From positions 930,001 through 994,000 of the forward strand of contig JAJEKV010000006.1 of NCBI GenBank assembly GCA_021234155.1: DNA of 64,000 bases, given 5' to 3'. The DNA is from Isoetes taiwanensis (taxonomy: Eukaryota; Streptophyta; Lycopodiopsida; Isoetales; Isoetaceae). The notes under the pieces are model-generated. The model was not told where the DNA came from. It was given only the letters and a program-made list of their open reading frames with translations, and did no database searches. The position numbers and the translations under genes were made by a program. Below are positions 22,223 through 37,345 of this stretch, piece after piece; positions within the stretch are counted from its first letter, which is position 1, and each line of letters starts with the position of its first letter.

Positions 22223-25200
22223 TATCTAAACTTGCCAGTTGCATTTGGCTCTATTTTTGCTACACAAACAACTGCAAAACATTTGAAACCCAGTTGATGC
22301 ATTTTCAATATCTCTGTTTTGTGCAACGGCACTTCGTGTTTCGACTTAATATGCGAGAGGATTTTTACGCCATGAAAGTATGGCAATAAGAAACCGATTA
22401 TGGAAGGCGATTTCTCGCCAAGGTGTGCCCTCCGTCAAAATTTTCTTACGCAATGATTACGCTTTTGAACCCGGTGACATTTCATCATTCTAGTTGGGGG
22501 ATACTACTATTCTAGTGGTAAGTTGTTTTACATATGTTTGCAGCTTAACACATTTTGCATGTTTTTATGAAACATTGCAGATGGCATACCATTGGAAGGT
22601 CCCATTTACAGCCATGAATCCATGCTCTCTTGGCTTCTTGCACTCATCCTGTTTCATAGGATGGCCACAATTTATGTTTATGCTGATTGCATCTGGAAGA
22701 ATTCCATTACTTTACATTTTAGGATGAAGCGTTTTGCAAGTTTATGCTTTGTACTTCTATTAGTTCATACTTCTATACTTTCCACATAGATAGGGCCACT
22801 TGAGCTAGAAATCTGGATTCCAAACTGTGTTAGAAGATGTCTCAAGTAGGCTTTAATTGCATAATATGAAATATCTTTACTTGAGCTAGAAGCCTGAAAA
22901 ATCTTTCTATTCCACAGGTGATGTGTTACTTATTCGGATTTAAGACCCGATCAATTGCTCGTGGAATTTGGAATTGCCCGTGAGGTCAGCATGTTGCTAT
23001 TCTGTTTGTAACTTTGGAAATGTCATTAGGGCTGATTTATTGATTGCTTTACGTTCTCTTCTTTAGATATGCTTCATAACTTAATCTGTGATAAGTTATC
23101 CATGTCTATCTATGTGTTTTCTTTTTCTGGTTTGGATAGCTAAAATGTGAAGCGAGCCCCCCTTTGAATTATACCGCCCTTATTACAGTCTCTGCAAAGA
23201 TTTGGCATCCTGGTATTTCAATATAAATGCGGTTGAGGTTTAGACCCCTTTTATATAAAGCGTGTGTGGGCATAATGGTTCAGCAATAAATCCCATGCTA
23301 GTCTCCTTGATGGCAATTCGCTGAATAATTTCTCAATTTGCTCTCCACTTTGTGGAGGTTGCTTTAGAAAAAAACGTGATGAATCAAAATCCATTGCCAT
23401 TTGCAAGCCTGGTTCATCTGGTGACGTGTTTCTCTGAAGACTCCATTTTTTTTCATGTTGCGGGTTATACGGCCTGGATAATACTTTTTGGTGCCAACAT
23501 GGTAACACCTATGTCAATAATATTTCTGGGGAAAAATAAGAAATGGTTGTAACAATGTTTGATGTTTTGCGGTCTTTGATGAGCTTTGTATTCATCAAAT
23601 GAACACGGCAAGGAGGTTGCAAGTGCAAATGAAGCTAAAAGATGTTAGCTGGTCCCTAGTGGCATTGAAATTAAGTGATTCTGTGCCTAACCACTTGGCC
23701 GTAGGGCTGGATTGTATTTCACATTTTTAGTTTTTGTGCATACTGCAAGAAAGTCCTGATAAATTGTTCAACTTTCAGTTTCAAACAACGACGCCTAAGA
23801 GATGCTTAATGTGTCCTCCAAATGGGGTTCTTTAACCAAACGAGGTAATAAATGCAAAAAGTGCTATTTAAGTTGTTGTAGTCTTGTGCATTATGTATTA
23901 TGTCATGAAATAAATCTCTTTTGTAATTTGCAGTTGTCAGTTATGTAGAACAGCCTGAACAGCCTCAAGTATGTTATTTAGGATTATCATGCCATGCTAT
24001 GATTAGGTTTTGTTGTACAGGTTGTAGTTGGTATTCTTAAACTTGATGACAGGATTTATAAGACTGGAAATGCAGGAACAGTAAGCTTTTTTCTCGTGTT
24101 ACAACATTAAGTGCACAAAATTACTCATGTATGCATTTAAATTACATGTAGTATTGAGGGATCTCATAACAAAAGCTATTATTGCGCAATTTAAGGCTCA
24201 TTCGAGTCCTCTCTTTGCTTTGTGCTTCGATCCATCTTCTGGTTGTTGCCTTAGTCCATGGACATAATTTAGATTTTTTTAGGATCTATCCTATGCATAC
24301 CTATATAAACTTTATTGCGGCCTTACAGATGCGCTAGCATCCTGTGCTTTGCCACATTTCCCATAAATGTCACCAAGAAAAATTCATGTCTGTTGCAAAC
24401 CATATGACCGCATAAAAGTATGTGCTGCTGGAGCAGATTCTTGAAGAGTGAGTTGTTATATTCGACAATATACATTGTGTAGCCAATTGCCTAATTGTTT
24501 GGCTGTTCTCTGCTGCAATGTAACCTTTTTTTGCATTCCTCTATGTTGCATCTATTGGCAGAGTTGCGAGACTAGTTGTTGGAGAGATTTGGAATGCATA
24601 CCTCGCTTAAATCTTCTCTGCAAACTCAAAGTAGTTATACTTTGGAACTGGAAAGAGACAAATAAGCATCTGTTTCCCCAACGTACGCAAGCCAAGTGAA
24701 TATGTGCACATCCCGCAGATATAGTCTGAAACTGTGGTTTATTGCCTGGTTTACTTCAAAAAGCACCCCATCAGCAGGCTCTTCATGGGGCTCTAATGGC
24801 ATGGAGTGCAGGTCAGATTTCTTTCTGCTTCGCTTTGTCCCGACACTAAATAATAATTTGCATATGCTATTTTCTAAATCAGCTGAAGATTGGAACATTC
24901 GTTGTGGGATGTCAAGATCCATAGAACTAAAGATTATTTGGTTTTTTTGTAGCGGGCAATCCATTGGCAGAAAATATCTTTGCTTGAGCAAATATTGGAT
25001 CTTAGATGGGATTGTTTAAAGCTTTGCTCTGCCAACAAATGCAAACACAGAATCTCATTATTGTGGCATACGCAAATAATTGGTCTTGAGCTATTGAATG
25101 TTTTGAGGAGATGCACCACGGAGGCACAAATCGAAGCAAAGGTACATTGTTTATTTCATGGAATAGAATCTTATGCCACATTGGCCTCTTCTTTAAAGAT

Positions 25201-28200
25201 TCGCCAAGTTGCACCACAAGAGATCCACAAGTGCTATTATTTTTACGTGTTTTGCTCAGTCTTGATGTGAATGTGCTGCATCATCCAAGTGCGATCCTGC
25301 ATGTTATCCAACGATGTTGTTTATGCTCTTTAGAATCTTATATTGACAAGTGATACCTATTGCTTTATTGGCTGAGATAGCAATGCTCCACTAGATGCAT
25401 TAGAGGCTGTTGTTTCTTAGTGGTCTGTGTTGTTTTATTATCATAAACAACAATACAATGCTTTTGCTTTTACGCTTCCGTACTTTCTGTAAACTTTCTC
25501 TCTGTAATTCGGCTATTCGTCCCTCTTTTTTTATTTAAAACATTTGATTTCTTTTTCAGATGCGACACCGTCTATTTCTGTGGCACTTTCCTCCTTTACA
25601 AATGCTGGCTTTCTTGCCACAAATCGTGCCTCGGTGCGGTTTGGCGTTTGGAAGTAGCGTTAGGGCTTTTAGCAAATCGAACTGTGGGATTCATAATGTC
25701 GGACCTTTAAAGACACTCCGGCTGGTATAATGCATTCTTGATTATTCCCATTCATCAAAGATCTAGAATTTTGAGGAGCTAATCTCCGTTTTGATACTAG
25801 GCAACTTCAAGTGTTTGCTTTAACAGACCGGGGGCAAAGACTTTGCCAATTGAATACCATGAAATTAATAAAGGGGCTGAGATGGTTAATTCCACATTCG
25901 GCTACCGGCCAGAGATGCAAAGACGAGCTCCATGACTTATAGATTTGATACTACCAGCTCTATTATGAAAGCAAGATAAAGGCTTTTGACGATGGGTTCT
26001 TTGCATGCATGCATGCGAAAAACAACAATAATATGAAAGAAAGTTTGTTGCTCTGTTTATATATATTCCCAATTTGAGATATCAATTTGTAGGCACGCTT
26101 AATCAAAGACTAGCAAGTGATGGTCAATTGCTCGTATTCATCCCTTTGGAAAGGTTACACACATGAAGCACTTTATACCAAGCGTGCGCCTAAGAATTTG
26201 GATCATAGCAAAATCAAAGGTATGAATGTTTGTTCCTTATTTCGATTCCATATTTGAGGTAAGCCCTTTGGTATGTTAGGCTGACTTAAAATATATTATT
26301 AGTTTAATCGTCTATATCTAGTGCCTATGTGCACATAGTTGGTATTCAAATACCAAGTATTCACTTGTTAAAGTCCTTAGTATTTATCCCAAATACACCC
26401 GAGCACCCTCAAATGCTTACAATGTTCCATTGAAGTCCAATTTCTTTCTTCTTTGCACATTGGGAAGGCGGATATAGGGGACAAGAGTATATTGTTGGGA
26501 TCTGCCTTGTGAGAACTAGTGTCGTGCCCATATTGTTACCTTGAATGCCTTCGTAGTAAACATTTTTTTCAAGTATCATCATTTCAATTGGGTAATAGGC
26601 TACGATTTGGAGCTTCAAAATTAATATTTTATAGAGTGTTCTTATGTTGTGTGTTGGTCTTTGGTGCCTTTGTTCTTATATTGTCACGTTGGTCTTTGTG
26701 CCCATTCAATCCTGCAATATGGGTAGCACGGGTCGTACTAAACGCTCTTGCCAATGCTTGACCTTCATGCTTTCTTCTATGTAAGATAGATAAAATCTTG
26801 AGCATTCAACATATGTTTGTATTACCAAGTAATCTCATTGGCAATGCAACAAGTCAAAGAAACGTATTGTGTTGCCATGTAGAAGCATTTCTATCTTTTT
26901 CTTTCTGTATCTAATTTATCGTTTTTGATCTCGTCTTAAAGGAATGCATGACTAGTTGTTTGCATAGCAACCCAACCAGCTTCAGTAACTAATGTGGTTG
27001 AAAATACTGATTCAGATTTGTGCTTTTCAAAAGTGTATACTTATACAACAGGTAGGATGCATCGATAGATATTGCAAATGACGGCATTTCTGTGGCAAGT
27101 AGCACAGATGAAGACCATGGCATAGCTGACAGATGACTTACACATAGCTGACTTTGGGAATTATAATGTATAGCATATGTACTGCCTTGCACCAAGCTCA
27201 TGTTGTCTTTGACTAATCGAACAAACAAATCCACAAAACAAGTTGATACCAATGATTTATATCTGTGAACACAAAGCAATGATTTCCTTCAACTTAATAT
27301 ATTCAAGAAAACCCATGCATCAAATATTAGTCTGACAACTCACAACAATTGGTTATCCAAGACACTATCTAAGACTCCAAAATGCAGCAACATTTAGCGT
27401 CTTTTGTTTTAATGCACTAGCATCCAGCGTCATTGTACTCTTAAATTTTTGTCACATCCAATATCATTGGCCTTGCTTAATTTCACCAAAGACAACAATC
27501 TAATTTAAAGAACGTGGTAAAGCTTAAAAAAAGGAAGTGCACACTATGCAAACAAGGTGCCTTGCGAGTACATTCGAGTAGGAACGCATAATCATTGATA
27601 AAAGGTTGTGGAGACCCAAGATTTTAACATCACATTAGCGCCCAGTGCTTGTCACATTAGAAATTGTTGGATTGCAAAGAAAAGAAACTGTTAATTATCT
27701 CTAGATTAGGCTGTCGATTACTCCAAATCTATTAAATTGGCATAGTTCTAGCTTTGCTTAAAACACTTCAAATAACCTTTGATTAGACTCTAAAATTCTT
27801 CATATCCCTTCGCTGCCAATTAGTTCAAATAGTGCTCCAAATCAGTGTTTATTTGCCGTTTCGGCTTCACAAACAGCAAATCCGGCGTTCAAATTATGCC
27901 AAGAACCATAATTTTTCACTTTTGATGTTTCTGGTCAATGTGTCATTGAGCTGACGGTGGCTAAGAACTTTGCCCGGGGGTAGCCCCCGTCCAAGATTTT
28001 TGGGCATGCCCCAGATTTATAGCGTCTTCGGCAGTCGTAGTGTAATAGCAGAGTCTTTGTAGAGTCTTAAGGAAGCTAGGGAAATCTTCATAGAAATCTG
28101 GAGTTTATGGAATAGACACCATATACATCATGTGCCTTCAAGGAATCTTAAACTCGAAGCATTGCCAGGATCTTAAAAAGTGGAGAACATATTCTAGCAT

Positions 28201-29290
28201 TGTGGGGATCTTAAGGAAATCTTGGTATATCATTCACATTGGGTGTGGCTTGCAATGAATCTTTGTATGATCTTGAGGAATACTTGCAATATCTTGGGGA
28301 ATGTTGATAGATTCATGGAAAACCACGAAGAATCTTATAGAATCTTTTCAGAATATTGGGCAGTCTTAATTGAATGTTAGTATACTTAGAAATCTTATAG
28401 AAACTTAGCAAATCTATATTTCCCAACGTACGTACATTTGACTCTTAACACATGGATGTAGATTCTTAAATCATTGTAGGGTGCAATTCGCCAAGTAGCT
28501 TACTGAGAGACATCCCTTTTCCTTCTCAACGGTGGAGATAATTGTAACACATATTTGAAAATAGCATATGTTTTCTATAACCTTAAGAATTACATGTTTC
28601 ACATTTAACCACCCTAACATTTTACATGAAAAGCTTATGGCATTTTAATGTCTTAAATATCTTAATATTGACATAGAATGTTGACATTGGATTTCAGCAT
28701 ATTCCTACAAATATGCCAGATCTGGGGTTCACAAATATACACCTCACACCCCCACATACTTGAGCATTCCCTTGCGTATGTACATATACGTATGAAAATA
28801 CAAATAGGAACGGCATGTACAAGGTGATCAAAGAATGATCGGCAATGCTTGCCAACTGTTATGCAACGAAAACACGTTTTTGTTGTTAAAAAAAGAACAA
28901 CCCACCCAATGCGTGCACAATCTTTTGTATAGAAATTGCCACTTCCCAAAAGGTAAACTTTTGTCGGTGAGAATGTTATTTTGCAATATAACATGTGTCG
29001 AAATGCCTGTGCCTCAAAAACAAATCCAAGGTTATGTAGAATAAGAAAACAGTGACAAATGCAAATGTTTCTAGATAATGTTGGAATCTTTATGGAATTT
29101 GAAAGAATGAGAATTATAAGGGGATCTTAATATTTCCTTAAACTCTCTAATGTTCTATGAAGATTCTTCTAGATCCTTTAAGATTTTGTATTCCACTAAA
29201 TTCGACTCTTTCAGCGTATTCCAATCCGTTTAAGCCTAGATTTTATTTCCATGTCTTCATAAACCATAGCTCAGTAACCCATTCATAGTA
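22223..29290. other. Long stretch without a recognised intact gene
   Basis: No intact coding sequence is recognised across 7 kb. A PPR-like segment is readable near 25060-25120 (IIVAYANNWS, then after a stop AIECFEEMHHGG), probably another decayed PPR piece. Exon-like snippets near 24020-24080 are unassigned. From about 28050 to 28430 the DNA is full of loosely repeated AGAATCTT/GGAATCTT words, a decayed short-period repeat. Most of the region looks like old intergenic DNA. Confidence 0.45.
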
Positions 29291-29298
29291 CAAAGACT

Positions 29299-31149
<1,851 letters not shown>

Positions 31150-31446
31150 TATCTCAAAATCATGTATACATTTGTACTTTCTTAAGCACGTCTCTAGAGC
31201 ATATACCAATTGTGTAAAAGGCAATGCATTTAGAATGTACCCATTCCATTGGATAGATGCCCAAGAGAATTTGATTGGTCCCTAATGTATTGCCAAACCT
31301 TTCCTCGCATCAGTTCCACATTATTTGCAAATCAATACATTCTACTAAGCAGTGTTCCAAGGTTTCATCACTCTCTTTGCACGCCGGACACAGTGGACTA
31401 TTGTATTCATTTGGAGAACTCTATGCATAACTTGCCAAATATCTAG
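31150..31446 (-). pseudogene. LINE remnant, C-terminal zinc region
   Basis: On the minus strand near 31390-31310 the sequence reads LCPACKESDETLEHCLVEC, followed by a short stretch ending IMW. This is the zinc-binding zf-RVT segment found near the C-terminus of plant LINE ORF2 proteins. Nothing else of the LINE is well preserved. Confidence 0.7.
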
Positions 31447-31560
31447 CATAATAACAGGGGGTCCTTTTTGTATTTTTGTATGCTTTTCAATATGGTTTTT
31501 ATATGATTTGGCAGCTATATTTATTGAGGCATACTAATAGGTATATCTAGCGTACACATA
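31447..31560. repeat. Dispersed repeat, second copy of 10620-10745
   Basis: Shared blocks are ATAACAGGGGG, ATGGTTTTTATATGATTTGG against ATGGTTTTCATATGATTTCA, and GAGGCATACTAAT, then TATATCTAG against TACATCTAG. Both copies are in the same orientation. The element type is unknown. Confidence 0.6.
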
Positions 31561-31962
31561 TGCCAACATTAATTTTACTGTTTTTGTTACCAGATAACAG
31601 GTGAGAATATGGCTATACAGAGCTTCAAAACCAAGTTCATCCACAAAGTCCCATGCCTTGCTTGCATTGAATAACCAATTATCAATGTACATATTATTCG
31701 CCACAAAATACAGGACACAACTAGCTCTGGTTTAGATTGTGAGTGGATAGGTTTATGGGTTAAAATCCCATATACAACAAATTGCTCATCAAAATGATGA
31801 ATTATGTTATGGTTTTTAGAAGCTACAGATCAGTCATTCTACAACATAATCTAAAGCTTTAATACCTTATACTCATGGAGAGCGCATAACCTAATGCAAA
31901 TGGTCACACATTTTATGAAACTGCTACTTAGGAAACACATCTGTTAGATGGTTCAATTTACA

Positions 31963-32640
31963 ATAGAATAGAATAGAATAGATTTTTTAACGTCCACGGA
32001 GACCAATAGGTCATGGGACCCATACAATGGGCTAGTACAATCATTACTACTAGGATTAAAAAACCCCTGCCTCGAAAGGTTTTCAAGGGAAAAACCTTTG
32101 CAGTAATGATGATACTAGACAAGCAGAGATAATGACTACTGAGGGCTTAGTAATTGCCGACATTTATCTAGAACCTCAAGTATGTATAATGCCAAGTCAT
32201 GCACAGATGGTGCTCTGAGAAGTTGTGGAGGCGTGGAATGGAATGCTAAGGTCATAAAATGATTCCGGACTAGCTCAAAAGCAGGGCAACTCAGAAGAGT
32301 ATGGCTTTCATCTTCAATAACCTGTAACTGGCAACAGGCACATAGTCTCGTTTCTCGTGGCAATTGCGGCCGCTCCCATCTACCTGTCTCAATCCGTAGC
32401 CTGTGGGACCCCGTGCGAATTGATGCAATAGCTACAAGCTTGTTCCTGGACAATGAAGCAAGCAAATAAGCTTGGGGCCCTGGTGCCAAGGTGGGATTTA
32501 TGTGTGCATGATAATGACCAGTTTTCACTTGGGCCAAAGTAACTGCGTCCCATATCTTTTGAGAAAAATGACCATTGAGAGGGCATCTTGTTCTGCTCGG
32601 CAGTAGGCAAGTCCACAATGCTGGGTTTTGTGGATTTGCA
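31963..32640 (-). mobile_element. 5'-truncated LINE-B copy
   Basis: The minus strand at 32618-32136 encodes the C-terminal part of ORF2, with IRTGSHRLRIETGRW and a CACCQLQVIEDESHTLLSC zinc segment. This parallels YRTGSHKLEIETGRW and CKICETRQIEDEDHVFTCC in the copy ending at 20930. The 3' end lies at a short (TTCTA)n tail at 31963-31986. The upstream part of the element is missing. Confidence 0.8.
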
Positions 32641-33677
32641 GCTTCTTTAGTAAAGAAGAAAGTATAGGTTATAAATGTGAGAATGATAGGAATGTATGCT
32701 GCTTCAAGGGATAGGAAAGAAATGAAGAAGACCTGAAGGCAAAGATGGATTCAGTTGAGGATCTTGCACGTCCATTATGCTTGAAAAAATTTGTTCAAAG
32801 GGGAGATTTGCGGTTTGACAAAAATCATAGAATCATTTTGACCATAGAATCGAACAAGCCTTGGAAGCCACGTATTTGCAAAGGGAAAGATCCTGATTGT
32901 ACCTTGTATGCAACACCTATTTTTTCTTCTTTATAGCAATTATTTTGAGGCTTCTACGTGATATGTTTTCACTGGATTTTATTGTGGTAATTTTTCCATT
33001 ATGCTTTTCAACTTCAGTTTAGGCCACAATTGTGGTAAATATCCAGTAAGTGTAGCTTTTATTATTGCTTTGCAACTGAATGGATGATATTACTTTTGTA
33101 TTCTTGTTTGTTCTCTTAAGACATTTTTAATCCAAGAATGAAGCTTTAAGCACTCTATTTTGTCGCAATTGATCAGCCGTATTATCTTATGTAGCATTGC
33201 AAGTTTGTTTGCATTCTTTGCAACATATTGAGCATCTCGAGTTTGTTTGCATTCTATGCAGTGTATTCAACTCATATCATGATGGATGGTTCGGTAAGTG
33301 TAGTTGCTACTTTTCAACCATATGAATGATATTTCTTGCATTCTTATTTGTTCATTATATATAAAGGAGCATTTATTTGTAAACATCGATTTCTATGCAT
33401 ATGCATATTGTCATATGGTGATGTACAAACTGCATGTTTGTGTGTAATACCTTTTGGAATCATTACGAACTATAGTTTGAAGTGCATATTGATGCCCAAA
33501 TCACCTTTTCGCCTGCAATACCATTTTTAAGGAGTCATTATATATCGCAGTTTGAAGTGTCTATTTGTCATAATGGTGATATTCAATCCACCTGTTTGTC
33601 TGCAATACCTTTCTTGAGGCAAACTGCTTGTTTGTCTGAAATACCCTTCCCAAGGCCTCGAAGGGGCCAATTTTTTT
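32641..33677. other. Unassigned; one protein-like short frame
   Basis: A plus-strand frame at 32745-32936 starts MDSVEDLARPLCLKKFVQRG and runs 63 codons with protein-like composition, including WKPRICKGKDPDCTLYA. I do not recognise it. It may be an exon or a gene fragment. The remainder holds no feature I can support. Confidence 0.35.
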
Positions 33678-34083
33678 TTAAATCAATATAAACCATTACA
33701 TCCAACACTTCTAAACTAAAATCCCCCTCAAATCCTCTTTGGTTTGGGTGCATAGTCACACGAGGTAATGTAGATCAGCAAGAGCCATTTTTATCCTACC
33801 TAAAACCATATAATATATCTATAAAATCAATATCATTTGATACATTCAAACCTTATAGTATTTCGCAAACCTCATTATATAATATATCAAAATTTGTACA
33901 AGTATACCCCACAAATGAGGATCACTATCTGCGGTCTAGACCGAGGATTAACTTGCAAATATGCCCATCCAACAGCTCTCGATGCTCAGAGTCATCCTCC
34001 CTATGAATATGCACCTAAACCAAGGGGATTTCAAGGGAATTTTAATTTAAAAGTGTTGGATGTAATGGTTTCTGTTAACTTAA
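33678..34083. mobile_element. MITE with terminal inverted repeats
   Basis: The left end carries AAACCATTACATCCAACACTT (33690-33710), then CTAAACTAAAATCCCC. The right end carries its reverse complement, read as AAACCATTACATCCAACACTT and then TTAAATTAAAATTCCC (34071 back to about 34036). The inverted repeats extend outwards imperfectly to TTAA at 33678 and 34083. At about 400 bp without coding capacity, this is a non-autonomous DNA transposon. The TTAA ends could be the target duplication or part of the repeat. Confidence 0.75.
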
Positions 34084-34199
34084 GAACTGTAATGGTTCAG
34101 ATGCAAATAAGCGAGCACACCCTTGAGGGAATGAATTTTAGCTAGATCCCCTTCTACACATTCTTGATCTGTATTATTGTAACTTGCATATTCCACTTG

Positions 34200-36045
34200 G
34201 AATGCAAAGAGATGACACTAGACATTTTCAGACATTTGTAAGCTAGCTTTATGAATGGTCTCGTCTGAAGGGAGAGATGAGGAACTCAAGGCATGGTCCC
34301 TGTATAGTTTATTTGATCTGGTGAAATTGTGACTATATATTTCCAATTCTTTTCTGAACTCTGCCCATCCACATAACATGGTATTCTTGTCCATGATTCA
34401 CAATAACTTATGCCACAGCTGATCCACCTTTTTACTATATGAGCATCGGCTATTAAGCTAGAGGCCCATTCTTGTTGTGAAAATTTACTGGAATCCACCA
34501 CGGTGGGGTGGTAATAGCATTTAGATCGTTGCTATTTAACGCGGATAACTTCTTCACTATTTTTGATGCAACAAGAAAGGAAAGAAGAGGCATCAAACTC
34601 AGTCTTAAACTGTTGAAAAGCGACCATAGAAACGAAACCTGTACCGATATCTTATTATGTCTAAATGAGAATAATAAAGCTTGAATAATGAGTTGCAGAC
34701 CTTGTGAATCTACCGTTACTTCATGATTTTCCAGATGAATTTAGCCACTAATATTTTGCTTTGTAGGCTTACGTCTATCATGCCAATACCTCCTTCTTCC
34801 TTTGCCCTCTTACACTTCCACCACACGACTTTGACAAATGCACCTTCTTTGCCTCCCCAAACAAAATTTCAAATTGTTGTTTCCATCTCATGTGCCTTAT
34901 TAGGTGGAGCAATTAAAAGTGTGGGTATTGCATAACACACATTTTGCTACTATAATCCTTCTAGCTAGTGATAGCTTTGTAACTTTCCACCAGTTTAAGT
35001 GTCTTTGGAGTCCGAGAATCATCTCGTCCCAGATCCTAGTTGTATGCACATTTATTCCAACTAGGATTCCTATGAGCCAAAGCTTTCCCCTTCTAGAATA
35101 GTTTTCCACGGAAGACGTTCAAGACAATTAGGATATGTGTCTTTTGCCGCCCATTGCACAAAATACTTCTTCCAATTAATGAGGCATCCTGATGCAATTG
35201 ACTTGCATTCATTAAGTTGTCTTCCTCTGCTTGTGAAAAGAGGAAGGAGTCATTTGCATATTGATTGCAAATCTGGTACGATCCATCCCACATTTGCAAC
35301 CCTTGTAATAGACCATCTTTTGAAGCTTGGACACAGAGCTACAAAAATCCTTCTGCAGCTATATTAAATAGAAATGGTGCCAGTGGGTATCCTTATCTAA
35401 TGCCCCTTTTGATTTCAAAAATAGAGAAAGCTTCATCATGGAGTAGAACTGATGCTCGTGCAGAATACAATAACTTCTTAACAATATTGGTGAAAGATTC
35501 TCCGCGTATCTAGAAAACTCCAACTGATACTATCATATGCTTTAGTGAAACCAACTTGATATAGGCCATTCTTTGATTTGTTTTCCTTGTCCAGCTTATC
35601 TAAAATTTGCATAGACTGAAAATATGCCTTTATTTCATCTACTCCCAGTACTCTTGAAAAAACTTATTCGGTATTCTATCCATGGCAGGGCATTTACCTT
35701 TGTCTAAAGAAAGAACTGCCTGATGCAAATCCCTTTTTTTTGAAGGCAAGATATTTTTATTTTTATTAATAGTATGTAAGTAAATACATTTATTCATGGC
35801 TCCATACTAGCCAGATAGCCTAACCCTGTCAGGACAAATACTAAAACAACCCAAGCATAGAGGTAAAAAACAACTTGATGCAAAACTTCTAATGATAGAG
35901 ATTGATTTAAATCGTGTTGTTGCTCCTGTTTAATCACTGGATGCACCGTCAAGATAACTAACTCTTCAAATACATCTAGGCAAGACATTGTTTTCTCCTC
36001 AAAAAATTGTTTATAATGATCATGTAAAAATCCCTTCAAGTCATT
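34200..36045 (-). mobile_element. LINE-A remnant (minus), with a nested LINE tail
   Basis: Going down the minus strand the pieces appear in LINE order. First is the linker before the reverse transcriptase (36039-35880; EEKTMSCLDVFEEL, then HPVIKQEQQHDLNQSLSLEV). Then come VLSLDKGKCPAMDRIP at about 35710, FTKAYDSISWSFL near 35540, a degenerate catalytic box NQYANDSFLF near 35262, and LQRHLNWWKVTKLSLARRI near 35010. Stops are frequent. The reading is interrupted at about 35738-35877 by a small insertion. Confidence 0.8.
35738..35877 (-). mobile_element. Short truncated LINE 3' end inserted in a LINE
   Basis: A poly(T) run followed by GAAGGCAAGATATTTTTATT (a LINE 3' end on the minus strand) lies between two copies of TGATGCAAA, near 35723 and 35877. 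It interrupts an otherwise continuous reverse-transcriptase reading, so this is a heavily 5'-truncated insertion with its target duplication. Confidence 0.7.
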
Positions 36046-37345
36046 TGACCTCTATAGGATCAACCTATCATCCAATGTCATACTAGACAGAGTTGTTTGA
36101 CCATTTGTTCTTTTTTTCGCTGCCTTAAAGAAAAACCATAGTAAAGGGATTCTTGCCATAGTAAAGGGATTCCCTTTTTTGGGGTCAATTGCATGTTCTA
36201 TTTGGCAAGGTAGAGCCTAGTCGCGGTAGGCTGAGAATAGAATACCAGACTGCAAGGTGACGAAACCACAAGTTCTGTTCATGCCAACCCAGAAGAAAGG
36301 AAGAAATCTCGCCGGATTTTAGAGTGGAGCAGGAATCTTGGTGTTAATAAAAGATGATGCCAACTTCTTGGTAGACAACCGATAGAAAGTATATATGTAC
36401 TATGAAAAGTACATATTTGTTGGTTCGGCATTAACATGCAAGGCATGGCCCCCTACATTTTGGCTTGACATTGGTCCATGTGGAAACTAGAGTGTCTAGA
36501 AGGTTTTGAATTACATTCAATGAGAGGTGGAGATGCTCCTTTTGTCACTTTCAATTGTTCTTTCTTTTCCTTGTCATATTTGTTTCCTTCTTGTATTACC
36601 ATTGCTTCGGCCGATACGTCTCAGTTGTACTCTCTGTCTGCATGCAACTGACATCTTCTTGAAAGCTAAAGGCTAAAGCAAATTTCTCTCTCAAGTGTGG
36701 CCTTTGCAATGACACCGTATGGATGTTCATATAGGTGGGCCATAAGATGAACCAAGGTCTAGGTTATGGAAGTCCAACGTTCCAGATGGTGTACAAGCAA
36801 GCCTAGGTGCTCATTGGAGATTGCTATTTAGGCAAAATTGTAAGGATCATGCCACCTGTGATCAAAGGCCACCGACAGCATAGGAAGTTCTGCCACCTAG
36901 GAGCAGTGTAGGCAAGGCCGCCAATGACATGGGAAGTTCCTGCCACCTAGGAGCAGTGTAGGCAAGATGCTGTGAATTAACCATTGGGGCCATTCCATTT
37001 TATTCCTTAGCTCTTATCTCCCCATTTATCCGTGTCCTTGTAAGGGTCCTACCATGGGAGGATGGATATATGTATGAAGAAGAGTTCAACTTTGGAACTG
37101 CCCATATAACCCCAATTGGATTAACCTGATGCCAAAACATTGTCTTAGGTCTCCAAATACTTTCCGAAACCTTCTATCTGGCCCATTCAATCCCATCCCA
37201 CTTCCTCTTACAAAATTTGATCCACTTGAGCTTAGATCCTGCTTGATCTGCATACAAATGCCATCGATTTTGTTGCTCAGCTGGAGCCTTTCCACCATAC
37301 CCTCCATTTTTTTCCCTCTTTTGCTGCCCATCTCAGCTCCGGGAC
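36046..37345. other. Intergenic; includes a tandem duplication
   Basis: No gene is recognised. At 36868-36965 a unit of about 48 bp is duplicated: both copies contain CATAGGAAGTT or CATGGGAAGTT followed by TGCCACCTAGGAGCAGTGTA and GGCAAG. The last 300 bp lead into the F-box/kelch gene and probably contain its promoter, though I see no clear TATA box. Confidence 0.6.

Noticed and set aside
21936-25350. An intact PPR gene
   Set aside because: Only about three repeats are readable at 21.9-22.2 kb and one broken unit near 25.1 kb, with stops and no start or C-terminal domain.
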